DNA of 64,000 nucleotides from Zeugodacus cucurbitae. Lineage: Eukaryota > Arthropoda > Insecta > Diptera > Tephritidae. Shown in pieces: positions 25,996-37,501 of this stretch. The DNA is taken from NCBI RefSeq assembly GCF_028554725.1, contig NC_071671.1, forward strand, positions 42,664,001-42,728,000, read 5' to 3'. The notes under the pieces were generated by a model, which was not told where the DNA came from, searched no databases, and worked only from the letters and a program-made list of their open reading frames with translations. Position numbers and translations under genes: made by a program. How positions within the stretch are numbered: the stretch's first letter is position 1; every line of letters begins with the position of its first letter.

Positions 25996-26866
25996 ACAGT
26001 GAAGGAATCAGATGGAATTCAAAATTGAGTTATACATACTGGAAGTTGTCGTGATTGGGAACCGATTTCATCCATTTTCCACATGTGTCATCAGGGTGTC
26101 AAGAAAATATTATATACCGAGTTTCATTGAAATCGGTCAAGTAGTTCCGAGATATGGTTGTTGACCCATAAGTAGGCGATGTCACGCACATTTTCCATTT
26201 TGTAAATAAATCTGAGTGCAACTTTCTTCTGCTATTTCTTCTGTAAAATTTAATTTTTCTGATGTTTTTCGATAGTGAGTTAGCGCACTTGTAGTAGTTT
26301 TCAACCTTATCTTGGTATGATGGGTGGGTGTGATTATTATCCGATTTCAACTATTTTCATGGTGTGTGGTGGGATACGTAAGGCAACCGACTGCAGGAAG
26401 TTTGCAAGATATATACAAAAAACCTATTTGGGAGGCTACGCCCACTTCCCCCAAAAAAAAATTCATCCAAATATGCTCTTACTATAGCGATCCTTTGTGC
26501 AAAATCTTTTATAGCTTTATTTATAGCTTAGTTATGACACTTTATGTGTTTTTGGTTTTCGCCAATTTGTGGGCGTGGCAGTGGTCCGATTTTGCCCATC
26601 TTCGAAAGCGACCCTCTCTCGGTCCCATGGAACATTTGTACCAAGTTTCGTCAAGATATCTCAATTTTTACTCAAGTTTTCAACAGGAAAACCGACTATC
26701 TTTAACGCCAAGATAATGCTCTTGTATGATCGGAAGGGTCTCCTGTATTTTGAACTTCTAAAATCTGGTGAAACCATTAATGGGAAAAGCTAGCGACAAA
26801 AATAATTTTCCATCTAGACAACGTTCGGCCTCGTGTTGGAAAACCGGTTAAAAACTATTATAGCCT
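25996..26866 (+). repeat. HE repeat, copy C
   Basis: Begins at AGTGAAGGAATCAGATGGAA, runs through TGGTTGTTGACCCATAAG, GATGGGTGGGTGTG, AACCTATTTGGGAGGC, GTTATGACACTTTATG and TCAAGATATCTCAATTTTTA, and ends abruptly at about 26866, where a MITE begins. Frames at 26324-26793 belong to the repeat and are not genes. Confidence 0.75.
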
Positions 26867-26867
26867 A

Positions 26868-27344
26868 GACAGACGGTAAGTTAATTCTGATTATGTAGGT
26901 GACAGACGGCAGCAAAGCGAGTTATAAATTCCCATAAACAGCTGATTGGCAACAATATTTCCATTTTGTTAACATAAAATTGGATATAAGGCAAATATTG
27001 CGGTTGTTAGCCGCACAATTAGTACAAAATCGCTGATTCCTAAAAAAGACACATAAATACGTTATTATTAGAACTCCCATTTTATGAAAAATAGCTTTTT
27101 CATAGCATGCGTATGTTTTTGTTTACATTTAATTGAAAAACAGCTGTCTGTATTGCATATTTCCATTCACAATAGGTTAAAAGCGGCCATGTATAATAAT
27201 GTTGCCAACGAAAATGCCACTAACTCCTACTAACTCTCTACAATTTTGAGGATTAAATAGGAGTTAGCAAACGGAGTTAACTGAGATAACTCTCGAATCC
27301 ACCCTGATTAAAGCAGTTAATCCGAATTAACGCCGCCGTCTGTC
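26868..27344. mobile_element. MITE with about 25-bp imperfect terminal inverted repeats
   Basis: The left end, GACAGACGGTAAGTTAATTC, pairs with the right end read in reverse (GACAGACGGCGGCGTTAATT), with only a few mismatches over 25 bp. The interior (about 430 bp) is non-coding. The target duplication is unclear because the left flank is an HE-repeat end. Confidence 0.5.
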
Positions 27345-29049
27345 AGCGGTAATAGGTAAATAACGGCTGGGAAGCTTTGCCTCTTCCGCGTTATAGCCCT
27401 TTTAATTACCACCACCACTATCGGCGTAGTTTTCGAGGACCATCTTCCATTGTAAAGTGACCTGCTGGATGGGTAACGTCATTTATAGCCAATGAAAAAG
27501 AGTGTTCTCGAATACAATATCAAGACTATCCAAATATACTAGATATAAAAATTAGATAAAAATGTGTGAGAAATAATGTGAAAATTAAAATTTTCCTGAT
27601 TTCCTAGACCAGAAACCAACATTAGCTCTATCCACAACGAATAATTATTTTGATGATAAAATTGGTGTTGGAATTTGGGTTTTTGGGAATATAATGCGGA
27701 CTATGAAAATCTGGGAGATAAAGAAAGACCTTTCTTAAAATAAACTTTTTTTTCAATTTTCCTCAGACCGATGAAAATTACCAACAAATCATTACATAGC
27801 TGAAGTACAGCATCTTTCTTTTAAAAACATTGAAATTAAGAATAAGCAATAATTTTCAGCCATATAAGGTTTGCAATTTTTATGAATAGTGGGAAGAATT
27901 TCCGACCGACAACGAAAACAAACAAATTGATATTCACCAATTTGGAATTGACATTTGAATGCGGCTTACTTATTGGCTCATTAGCGACGATTACGCCAAA
28001 TTAATTTAAATATATATTGCCTATTTGCATATTTACATATGTATTTACAAAATTTTTTCGAATATCGTAGGCTTAGATGAATTTCAGCCAGACGGCGCAT
28101 ACGCCTACGTGAACTTCACACACATGATAGTCATACGCGCAATCTAAGCAATTTTTAGGTCCACAGACGCAAACACATACATACGCCAAGTGCCTAAGTG
28201 CCGCCAATTACGGGCGTCTGAGGTGTGAATGCTGAAGTTGCAATTCTTTTTCGCTTTTTTTGTGGAATTTTATTCAATTTATTTTATTGTGGCATATCAA
28301 ATTGCAAACAATTGTTTTGTGTACAGTTATGCATTGTCAGCAATTTGCGTGAATTAAATTATGTACACAATTAAAAAATACTAAATACTAAAGAGTTTCT
28401 TTGCAGCAAGCAATTGGTTGGCTGGCTGGCTGGCTGACGCGCAGCGGACTGTTACCAAGTAATCTGCAGGCGGTTGTTTTAAATGTGAAGGTCAACAATG
28501 GCCGAGCATTATATGGCCATTATATTGGATTACATACTTTTGCTAATATAATTGTATTTTTTGCCATTCAACTGCTGCTGCGCTCACTATTATTATTATT
28601 ATTTTTTATTAAATTGAAAATGCTTTTCTGCGCTCGCTGCTCACAAGTTGCACTTGCAACCGGCGCTTCTTCTTGCCAGCTTGTGACCATCCATGGCGTT
28701 GCCTTTAAAAGCGCTATTGATATTTGCTGCCGTGTTGTCGCTGTTGTTGTTGTTGCAATTGCGCGTGTCTCTTGGCTGATTATTAGCCGCTGCACCGTTG
28801 CTAGCTGTGTGCTTATTGCTGCCGCTCGCTGCAGTTGCAAATTTGTATGTTTGTTGTTGTTGTATATGCTTGCATGTGTACTTGTTGGACTGGCCGCTGC
28901 TGTATGTATGTTATGTGTGTACCTGTTGTGGTGATTGCTGTCACCGTTTACTGGCGTTGTTTGTCACTCTCGTTGATTTCGTTCGCATAACTTTTTCTAT
29001 TAACAAATGCTTTTGACTTGTTGGTGTTGCTCATATTTGAATTTTGATT
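27345..29049. other. Intergenic DNA upstream of gene 2
   Basis: No gene is recognised. A GC/TTG-rich stretch at about 28400-28935 is open on both strands but encodes only low-complexity Leu/Val/Cys or Gln/Ala runs, typical of triplet-rich fly regulatory DNA. Confidence 0.55.
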
Positions 29050-29760
29050 AGCTTCATTTGCCAAAGCATGCACGGTGGACCATAGTCTCTTGAAATGGAT
29101 AATCATTTCGTTTTGCAGTTTTGAATTTAATGAAATCATTTTTATAAATTTGTATGGCAATTTCGGGTAAAATGTGTGCTATATATTCTTGTAGCGCCGT
29201 TTTGTTGAAACTAAATGTCGCCGAGATCACGAGCTTCAATTTAATTGAATTGAAGAAATATGGACCGATGATTCCACCGGCCCACAAACCACACTGTATG
29301 TATTTGTTTTTTACGGATGAAATGGCAGCTCTTGAATCTATTCAAGTTGCTCTTCGTACCAAATGCGGCAAATTTTGTACATTGAACAAGAATTGGGCCT
29401 AATCGCAGAACAGAATTTGGCGTCGAAAACGTCGGATCCTCTTGGAACTTTTCAATAGCCCATAGAGCAAAGCGATGTCGCTTGGGAAGGTCGAGAAGCT
29501 TCAGTTCTTGCACAAGCTGTATTTTGTATGCTTTCAATTTAAGAGCTCCACGTAAAATGCGACAATGCGTTCCACACGGTTGCTGCGAACGGCGCGGTTC
29601 TACGTGTACACTATGGCTGCTATATTCACTTCACATTTATCCAATAATGAAGATTGGATTTTAAGATGGATGATGTTGTTGCGAATGGTACGATCAGTAG
29701 GCCGATCTCCGATATGTTGACTATAAGTTGAGCGAAGCGCGCGAAATACATCTTAACACA
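29050..29760 (-). pseudogene. Tc1/mariner-superfamily transposase remnant
   Basis: On the minus strand, starting near 29760, fragments read NIIHLKIQSS, then VEPRRSQQPCGTHCRILRGA, LKLKAYKIQLVQELK, FALWAIEKFQEDPTFST and, after a frameshift, GLWAGGIIGPYFF. The order matches the DNA-binding-to-DDE part of insect transposases with the KAYKIQLVQELK and GG.IGPYFF motifs. Catalytic acidic residues are not preserved and the C-terminus is lost. It is adjacent to a MITE at 29828. Confidence 0.7.
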
Positions 29761-29827
29761 TTATTTTAAAGATCCCTCGATTTGACTTTCCTTGATTTCT
29801 TTCATTATTGTTAATGTTATCGATTAT

Positions 29828-30399
29828 GGTGATTCCAAAAAAAAAAAAAAATTTTTCTTGCAAACAGGCTTAAAAGTTTCAATTCAACGTAAGAAGACGT
29901 CAGTTAAAATTTGAGCCCTTAATATTAATATTAAGACTGTCCGCATCGCGTGTTTCTATTTCCCGTAAGAATAAAAATGATTTCAAAGAGTTTCACTAGT
30001 CGCATTATTGCAAAAAATTATTATCAATGATTGTCTAAGAAACTAAATTTCAAATAAACATGAATTTTTTGAGTAATTTATTCCAATAAAACCATCAAAT
30101 TCGCTGAAATGCATCAAAAACCTTAAAATTTTCGATAAATTAAACTTTGGTCTTGAATAACTTGTAAACTATTAGGTTTCTCAAAAAATTTCTTTCTTGT
30201 AGAGCGTTCAATTCTCTACAAAGACAAGTGGAAGTGCAGAGAATAATTTTTCCACGTTATTCTTACGGGAAATAGAAACACGCGATGCGGACAGTCTTAA
30301 TATTAATATTAAGGGCTCAAATTTTAACTGACGTCTTCTTACGTTGATTTGAAATTTTAAGCCTGTTTGCAAGAAAAAAAAATTTTTTTTTGATTCACC
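29828..30399. mobile_element. MITE with about 140-bp terminal inverted repeats
   Basis: The left arm (29828-29970) and right arm (30261-30399) are inverted copies. They start GGTGATTC / GGTGAATC with a poly-A/T tract, then CTTGCAAACAGGCTTAAAA, GACGTC, a palindromic TTAATATTAATATTAA, and ACACGCGATGCGGACAGTC (right-arm orientation). The middle is AT-rich and non-coding. The exact target duplication is ambiguous because both flanks contain TTATCGAT. Confidence 0.75.
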
Positions 30400-31839
30400 C
30401 TATTATCGATGTTATTTGAAAAGCAAAATGTGGTGCAGCAATTCACGGAGAATTGACGAACTCAAGGTAAATAAACGATAGTGTATTCAGGAAAAAGTCG
30501 ACATTAATTCCAAAGAACTAAATGAAAATAGCTTAAATTGTGAAGACAGCTGTTTAATATTTCCAATATTATGAAATTTTTACAGAGCGATGTTAAAGAT
30601 GGCACTCTTTAAAATTTAAAACAATTCTTACTACATTCTGTACTTTATGTTGATATTTAATGAGAAATTTCGACACAACTTTCACAACTTTGCATTTCGA
30701 ATGAGTTTCTTATAACTATTTAATCGATTATTGATTAAGCTCTGTACCCTATATTTTAGAGAGCTATTGATTATTTCATTGATTCTATTGATCAGCTCAA
30801 TATTGAACTTTGAGAAATAGTTTATTTTTGGTTTGGTATAGGTAAAGTTAAAGCGGTTAAAGTTGATACCGGATCCATGCACAAATCAAGAGAAAATGTA
30901 GTTTGTGTAATAGAGATCACTTATGGGCAGGCGATAGTAAGTTATATAACGCTGACGTTCAGATTTTATACATTTCTTATGATATTTCCACATTTCCTTA
31001 AAATCTTATCTCTTCAGCCACACTGTACGGAATCTGTGTTGTCGAATTATTGCGGCAACCGGTGCAACCACATCTGTGATTTATGAGCTACTTGACCGTT
31101 GGCCACTAAGTCAATGCGTGCATTAGACACTTTGATGGTTTTTCTTTTTTACCCAAGTGGCTGTGGTTGCATGTATTGACCTATGCAAATACATACATAT
31201 GTGCGTTGCAAAAGCATATTAACCCATTGCAAAAAGCCAGCGGAGCATTAAAATGAGGGTGTCTGCTGGCCACTGCCCGATTATAACATATGATACGTTG
31301 CCATTAAGTCATCAGTTTGGAGAATTCAAGCCCACAAATGACAAGATATTAGTGGATTTGTATACATATACATATAAATGTATTAGAGATGGGTGCAAAA
31401 TTTGATAGTTTGATTAGTCCCGATAATGGACACTTTTGACTTTTTTAATTTGTCTGGTGGTAATATGTAATTCTTTAAGTCTTCGATTCAACAATTAAAG
31501 TATGAGAGTGGCGAATCGAACATACTACCTGAACACATCATAAATCAGACTCTTGTGCTGTTGATGGAGAAATGCCTTACGGATTTTTTGATGGTCATTC
31601 TAAAACCACAAATTAGTCCCGTTAGTCCCGATTGTACACCCACATCAATAATATACATCATATATGATTCATACAATGTTGCTAATCATTCTACAAACCA
31701 ATCTATAAACATGTGGTTTTGATTATTAAACTCACGCCACATCTTGCAATGTGTATATTATCTTTATCTACCTAATGTTTGTTAGTAAATTTCTATGAAG
31801 TGGGATTTCTACATATTTGAAAACTGGGATAAGAATATG
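30400..31839. other. Intergenic DNA, no gene seen
   Basis: AT-rich. A stretch at about 31388-31650 with repeated TTAGTCCCG and GGGTGCA/TACACCC ends could be another small hAT-type MITE, but the ends are too poorly matched to call. Confidence 0.45.
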
Positions 31840-32298
31840 GAATAATTTCCGATAGTCTCTCCTCCGGTCGTCTGATTCCCAAGTGATAACTTGAGTAAAA
31901 ATCTAGATAGATGGATGAATCGGGATCTTCTGACTTTTCCGGCACTCTGAGAAGCATGCCGACATCACGGCCACTGCCACGCTCACCGCTCAGAATTTTG
32001 ACTTCACAAGTAAATTTCTGTATGGGTTCATGGCACTTTACATATATGTAAATCCGGCCAGTTTAACTTACACCGCATATATCTAGCGCTATGATTTCTT
32101 AAATAAATTAAATGGATATGTTTTTCTGAGTACAATATCTTATCATAAATGGAAGAAATTGAAAAAGACCTCTCACATACGAAACAAAATCATTTCTTCT
32201 TGATAAAATTAAGCTAGAATATTTCATTAAATTCAGTCAACATAATTGCGGGAGTATCTAATGTTTGGGTGCGTCCGAACTTAGCCCTCCCTTATATG
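31840..32298 (-). repeat. HE repeat, copy F (internally deleted)
   Basis: On the plus strand it shows AAGTGATAACTTGAGTAAAA, GGCACTCTGAGAAG and GGCCACTGCCACGCTCACC, all in family order. It ends at 32250-32298 with TCCGAACTTAGCCCTCCCTT, the family's start read in reverse. About two thirds of the middle is missing. Confidence 0.6.
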
Positions 32299-32914
32299 TT
32301 TTCTTTTTAATTGCTCAAAAGGTAAGATAATAAATGAACGGCTTTTGTGGTGTGGCAGCTCATCAGCATTGCCACCGCCAATTAATTAGATGGCGCAGAA
32401 AAAAGCGCAAAAGTCACACACTGAAACATCATTATTTTTGAGCAACGCAACTTGATGCTTTGAACATTTGTGTTTTTTTTTCAAACAACCAACTCATATC
32501 CGCTGAGCGGTATTTGCATATGCGATGTTCTGAAACGTTGACGCGTTTTTATGGCAACTTTAGCAAATTTATTTTCGAAACAGTTTAAGCCTCGGACACA
32601 TATGCATGCGTGTGTGAGTGTGTGTATGTGTTGGAATGTTTATTGGCATGGCGCAGCAAAATTTACAAAGATTCATTAAAAATGAATCTTAACGGAAATT
32701 GCCAAATCGAATGATGGTTGACTCGTTGCTGGAAACGTGCGTAGAGATTCTCACTCGGCGCGCATGACACAAGCAAACACACACTTCATTTAAATGTGTT
32801 TAATGCACTATATATTGCCATGTTAAGCCAATTTACGGTTTATGCTGAAAATGGGTGCCGTAAATCAGAAAATATTTTTTTCAACAGGAATTTTATGACT
32901 TACACAATTTCGAG

Positions 32915-32948
32915 TATAAAATGGGAATATTTATATTCAAATTCTACA
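32915..32948 (+). promoter_or_regulatory. Core promoter of gene 2 (TATA plus initiator)
   Basis: TATAAAA at 32915 is followed 33 bases later by an initiator-like ACAGTT (start A about 32948). The predicted 5'UTR is about 68 nt and ends at the ATG at 33016. This supports a first coding exon right next to exon 2 instead of kilobases away. Confidence 0.7.
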
Positions 32949-33015
32949 GTTGCGTCAAAGCACCATTAGCGTTTGCATCCTTAACGAGTGGTGGAACTTA
33001 CCGAATTTCAAAAAG

Positions 33016-33709
33016 ATGAGCAGCCCAATAAAAGTAGAACTTTATATAATTTATATTTACTCCATAACTCCATATTTTATTTCTTCACAGTTCCAGCTGA
33101 TTAGTGTCATCGCTTTGTTCTGCCTCAGTATGGCGGCGGCCCAGCAAAGCACACCTACAACGATTACGCGCAACAGCCCTTCACGATTCGATGCGCGCGG
33201 TCGCTTTAATCCCTACTATAACGATCTTTACTACAAGAATCGTTTCTATAAAAATCGCGATTTCGATTACAATCGCCAATACTACGACAATTTGTTTAAG
33301 AAATATAATCCTGGTGTGGCCGCACCACAGGCACGCATTCTCCAACAGGAGAATGAGATTAATTTCGATGGTACGTACAATTACTCGTATGAAACGGAGA
33401 ATGGCATACAAGCCGAGGAGCGCGGTGTGCCCGTGAAGGTGGGCACCGAAGAGCAAAAGGAGGTGGTTGAGGGCTCATACTCGTATGTGACTCCCGATGG
33501 TCTGCGTGTCATTGTTAAGTACACTGCCGATGAGAATGGTTTCCATCCAACTATAACATGTAAGCAGCTTTTGTTGTAACAGTAAAGAAATTGCTTAATA
33601 TAACTATTAATTGAAAATTTTTCTTTCTCGCTCAGATGACGGCATTAATGCTGAGCGCTTCGCACGCGTCCAACAGCCTGCCGACGTTACAATTACACGC
33701 CAAAATTAA
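33016..33709 (+). CDS. Gene 2: RR-1 cuticular protein (Cpr49A-cluster-like), complete, 186 aa
   Basis: Exons are 33016-33033, 33091-33559 and 33636-33709 (phases 0, then 1; total 561 nt). The product starts MSSPIK, then a signal peptide (FQLISVIALFCLSMAAA). Residues about 33-80 are rich in Tyr, Asn and Arg (RGRFNPYYNDLYYKNRFY), useful for cuticle cross-linking. The RR-1 chitin-binding domain at about 98-160 shows TYNYSYETENG, GSYSYVTPDGLRVIVKYTAD and ENGFHPT, and a short Arg/Gln tail ends TITRQN. Unlike many RR-1 proteins it lacks the PTPPP motif after the domain. Exon 3 is certain from its fit (T|AT GAC). The first exon is inferred from the TATA box, the ATG and a 57-nt intron with a weak donor (GTAGAA). 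If that intron is retained the frame stays open and adds 19 residues. The protein should be secreted from epidermis into cuticle. Confidence 0.88.
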
Positions 33710-34057
33710 GCGCTTGTGAATTGTGCGTCCGCACTTTGCACTTAACGAAAACTTCAAAAACGATGAACTCCAAAATACAAGAATGTTTTTTAAACGGAAC
33801 AGTTTTGTTTCGAAAAGAAATTTCGTTATATTGTTTTAATTATTGGGCGGAAATTGAAAATTTACTATTTTGGATATATTTACCAGCAAATCCAAAAAAA
33901 TAACAAACATTTCTCGGTGAATGTGAATCACAAGCTTTCATTGTTCCACAGTGTAACAATACGACAAACATATAAAATTTTGCTGTTCAGATCTCTTGAA
34001 ATGTTTTAACCTCCAGTTTTTACCACATCTACAGATTTAACGATAATATGATTTTGC

Positions 34058-34063
34058 AATAAA
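34058..34063 (+). terminator. Candidate polyadenylation signal of gene 2
   Basis: AATAAA lies about 350 bases after the gene 2 stop, in AT-rich non-coding sequence. It is the first canonical hexamer I see downstream. Confidence 0.45.
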
Positions 34064-34399
34064 AAATCTTTAAGCTACGGATAGAAATATTTGTTGTAAA
34101 AGTATGTTACATGGTATTAAAATTTTATGGAATTTGATCTTATTCAGAAGTCCATAAAATTATATAATACCATAATATTTAAACATCGTATCTGAGTCAC
34201 TATCACTATTAACATAGAATGAGATGAGAGAAGAAATAAAATTGGAAAATGTTGGATCGTCATATTTACTCTTTAAACACCCCTAACTTCAGAAACATCA
34301 AACTTTTTTAAGGATCAAAATAAGCGTGCATATTTACTGCTAGTAGCAGCTGGATTTCAGGAAAAGGAAGAGTAACAAAAATGACAAGTAACTCTCACT

Positions 34400-36905
34400 A
34401 CTACTTCAACAGTGACGTGGAGCCAAGACGCGAGTGCGCTGACTGTTTGTTTGATGACAGGAGATATTTCGTCTTGTCCTCGTTCACCACCAGACCCATA
34501 CGCTTCGCTTCCTTATCCAGTCTGGAAAAAGCAGAACTAACGGCGCGGGTGTTGTTTCCAATGATATCAATATCATCGGCGTACGCCAGTAGCTGTACAC
34601 TCTTGTAGAAGATTGTACCTTCTCTATTAAGCTCTGCAGCTCGTATTAATTTTTTCAGTAATAGATTGAAGAAGTCGCACGATAGTGAGTCACCCTGTCT
34701 GAAGCCTCGTTTGGTATCGAACGGCTCGGAGAGGTCCTTCCCGATCCTGACCGAGCTTTTGGTGTTGCTCAACGTCAGTTTACATAGCCGTATTAGTTTT
34801 GCAGGGATACCAAATTCAGACATCGCGGCATAAAGGCAGCTCCTTTTGGTGCTATCGAAGGCAGCTTTAAAATCGATGAAAATATGGTGAGTATCGATTC
34901 TTCTCTCTCGGGTCTTTTCCAAGATTTGGCGGATGGTGAATATCTGGTCCATTGTTGATTTTCCAGGTCTAAAGCCACACTGGATTGGGCAGAGCACACT
35001 GAGATTCCAATCGTCGGGCATGCTTTCTTCCGACCATATTCTACAAAGAAGCAGATGCATGCACCTTATCAGTTCTTCGGCGCCGTATTTGAATAGCTCG
35101 GCCGGTAGTCCATCGGCCCCGCCGCTTTGTTGTTCTTCAAGCGGATAATTGCTATTCGAATTTCTTCATGGTCGAGTAATGGAATATCTATTCCATCGTC
35201 ATCGATTGGGGAATCGTGTTCGCCATCTCCTGGTGTTGTACTATCACTGCCATTGAGCAGGTCGGAGAAGTGTTCCCTCCATAATCCCAGTATGCTCTGG
35301 ACATCCGTTACCAGATTACCTCCTCGGTCCCTACATGATAATGCTCCGGTCTTGAAACCTTCTGTAAATCGCCTGATCTTTTTATAAAATTTTCGAGCAT
35401 TACCCATGTCGGCCAGCTTTTCAAGCTTTTCATACTCACGCATTTCGGCCTCTTTCTGTTTACGTCTGCAAATGCGTCTCGCTTCCCTCTTCAGTTCTCG
35501 ATATCTGTCCCACCCCGAACGTGTTGTGGTCTTTCGCAACGTTGCGAGGTAGGCAGTCTGTTTTCTCACCACTGCGGAACAACAACTCTTATTGTATCAA
35601 CTGATTTTTTGGCGTTGCCGGAGACCAATTGTTTCGGCTGCAGCGGTATGCAATGAGTTTGAGATGCCGTTCCACAGCTCCCTTATATCGAGATGCTGAT
35701 GAGTGCTCTCAGAGAGCAGGAGTGCAAGTCGAGTAGAAAATCGCTCGGCTGTCGGTTGTGATTGCAGCTTTTCGACGTCGAACCTTCCTTGTATTTGTTG
35801 ACGCGCGTTCTTTGCTGCACAGAGGAGAGTGCGTATCTTTGCTGCTACTAGATAATGGTCCGAGTCAATATTTGGTCCTCGGAGAGTACGCACGTCTAAA
35901 ACACTGGAGACATGTCTTCCGTCTATCACAACGTGCTCGATTTGATTGGGCGTGTTTCGATCAGGGGACAGCCATGTTGCTTGATGAATTTTCTTGTGCT
36001 GGAATCTGGTACTACAGACAACCATATTTCGGGCCCCAGCGAAGTCGATCAGCCTCAGGCCGTTTGGCGATGTTTCGTCATGGAGGCTGAATTTTCCGCC
36101 TGTTGTGCCAAAGACACCTTCTTTACCCACCCTGGCGTTAAAATCGCCAAGCACGATTTTGACATCGTGGCGGGGGCAGCGCTCATAGGTACGTTCTAGG
36201 CGTTCATAGAAAGCATCTTTGGTCACATCGTCCTTCTCTTCCGTTGGGGCGTGGGCGCAAATCAGCGATATGTTGTAAAACCTCGCTTTGATGCGGATTG
36301 TGGCAAGACGTTCATCCACCGGGGTGAATGCCAGGACTCGGCGACGGAGTCTCTCTTCCACCACAAATCCAACACCAAATTGGCGCTCCTTTATATGGCC
36401 GCTGTAGTAGTGTCACAAGGACCCACCTTCGTCCGTCCTTGTCCCGTCCATCGCACTTCTTGGATGGCGGTGATGTCAGCCTTTAGTTGTATGAGGACAT
36501 TAACCAGCTGGGCAGAGGCACCTTCCCAATTAAGGGTCCGGACATTCCAGGTGCATGCCCTCAAATCATGATCCTTAGTTCGTTTGCAGGGGTCGTCATC
36601 AAAAGGGGGGTTTCTCTTCCGAGGCTCTGATTGTTTTTTCATTGGGGAGGTTTTTTTATGTGGTGGGTCCCAAGCCCTACGCATAACCGCAGAAGCGGGC
36701 TTTGCCTTCTCACTTTATCTCGCCTCCAAACGGATGTCTGTTGGCTACCCAGGGGATACTTGGTCTAAAACCGGAAGTCGTGAGCTGCTTGAGTCATATG
36801 TAAAAGAATCGTTCCTTGCCACTCCCAAGTTAATGGCAATCAGAAACTTTTCTCACTTGCGTGAACTTCTACATATGACTCCATTAACCGATAAATGCGG
36901 CATAA
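34400..36905 (-). mobile_element. CFDP2-like (RTE-related) non-LTR retrotransposon, long defective copy
   Basis: Read on the minus strand from 36905: a 5' region, then at 36684 the frame with RACTWNVRTLNWEG and ITAIQEVRWTGQGR. This starts an APE-type endonuclease that continues (after a frameshift near 36410) through GDFNARVG, TWLSPDR and DSDHYLV to about 35600. A basic linker (RRKQKEAEMREYEK) leads to the reverse transcriptase (IAIIRLKNNKAAGP, CGFRPGKSTMDQIF, FIDFKAAFDST, RQGDSLSCDFFN, LLAYADDIDIIGN). Damage: an in-frame stop at about 35597; one base lost from a G run at 35117-35120; a 132-bp (44-codon) deletion near 34982 removing RT residues equivalent to 57956-58087 of the intact copy; and loss of everything after about 34408. 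The element nicks target DNA and copies its RNA there. This copy cannot. Confidence 0.88.
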
Positions 36906-36909
36906 AGCC

Positions 36910-37501
36910 CGTCGTATTTTTGAAAAACCTATAATTAAATTTATGGAAGCTGGACGAAAGGAAGCTTAGGCACTGAGTTCTTCATGTTCGATATCCAATT
37001 TTTTCCACAAGAGGTGTGGCATCACCTCAAATCAGTATTTGTGTCAATTTTTATTCCGCTCAGATGGAATTCAAAATTGTGTTATATAGGAAGGGCGTGG
37101 TTGTGAACCGATTTCGCCCATTTCCCCTCCGTGAATCCTGAACTTCTTCGAAATTAGTTTATATAGCTTTATTAGTTTGCGAGATATATACAAAAAATCT
37201 ATTTGGGGGCGGGATCACGCCCGTTTAATAAAATTGCATCCAAATATTCCCCTCCCTAGTGTGATCTTCTACACCAAATACTACTCTCATAACTTTATTT
37301 ATGACTTATTTATGACACTTTATAGGTTTTCGCCATTATGTGGGCGTGGCAATGATCCGATTGCGCCCATTTTCAATACCAACTTCCTCAGGGTGCTAAG
37401 GAATATGTGTACGAAATATCTTTAAGAAATCATTTTACTCAAGTTATCGCTTGCACAAAACTATTATACCCCCTTAGCAACATTGTTGCGAGAATATAAA
37501 A
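36910..37501 (+). repeat. HE repeat, copy D
   Basis: Contains GAAGCTGGACGAAAGGAAGC, CACTGAGTTCTTCATGTTCG, TATTCCGCTCAGATGGAATT, GCGAGATATATACAAAAAAT and ATGTGGGCGTGGCAATGATC, and ends with the hairpin (TAGCAACATTGTTGCGAGAA, then TATAAAA) at 37501. The CFDP2-like copy abuts its left end and probably inserted into it. Confidence 0.7.

Noticed and set aside
26324..26793. 130- and 74-codon plus-strand frames
   Set aside because: They lie entirely within HE repeat copy C and recur, broken, in other copies, with no recognised protein.
28401..28934. 177-codon plus-strand frame overlapped by a 90-codon minus frame
   Set aside because: Leu/Val/Cys-rich on one strand and Gln/Ala/Thr-rich on the other. 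This is triplet-rich DNA open by composition; no domain, promoter or splice pattern supports it.
31388..31650. Possible hAT-type MITE with GGGTGCA..TACACCC ends
   Set aside because: End matches are short and gapped, and no 8-bp duplication could be shown.
35758..36199. Overlapping plus-strand frames
   Set aside because: Antisense shadows of the endonuclease domain of the minus-strand retrotransposon.
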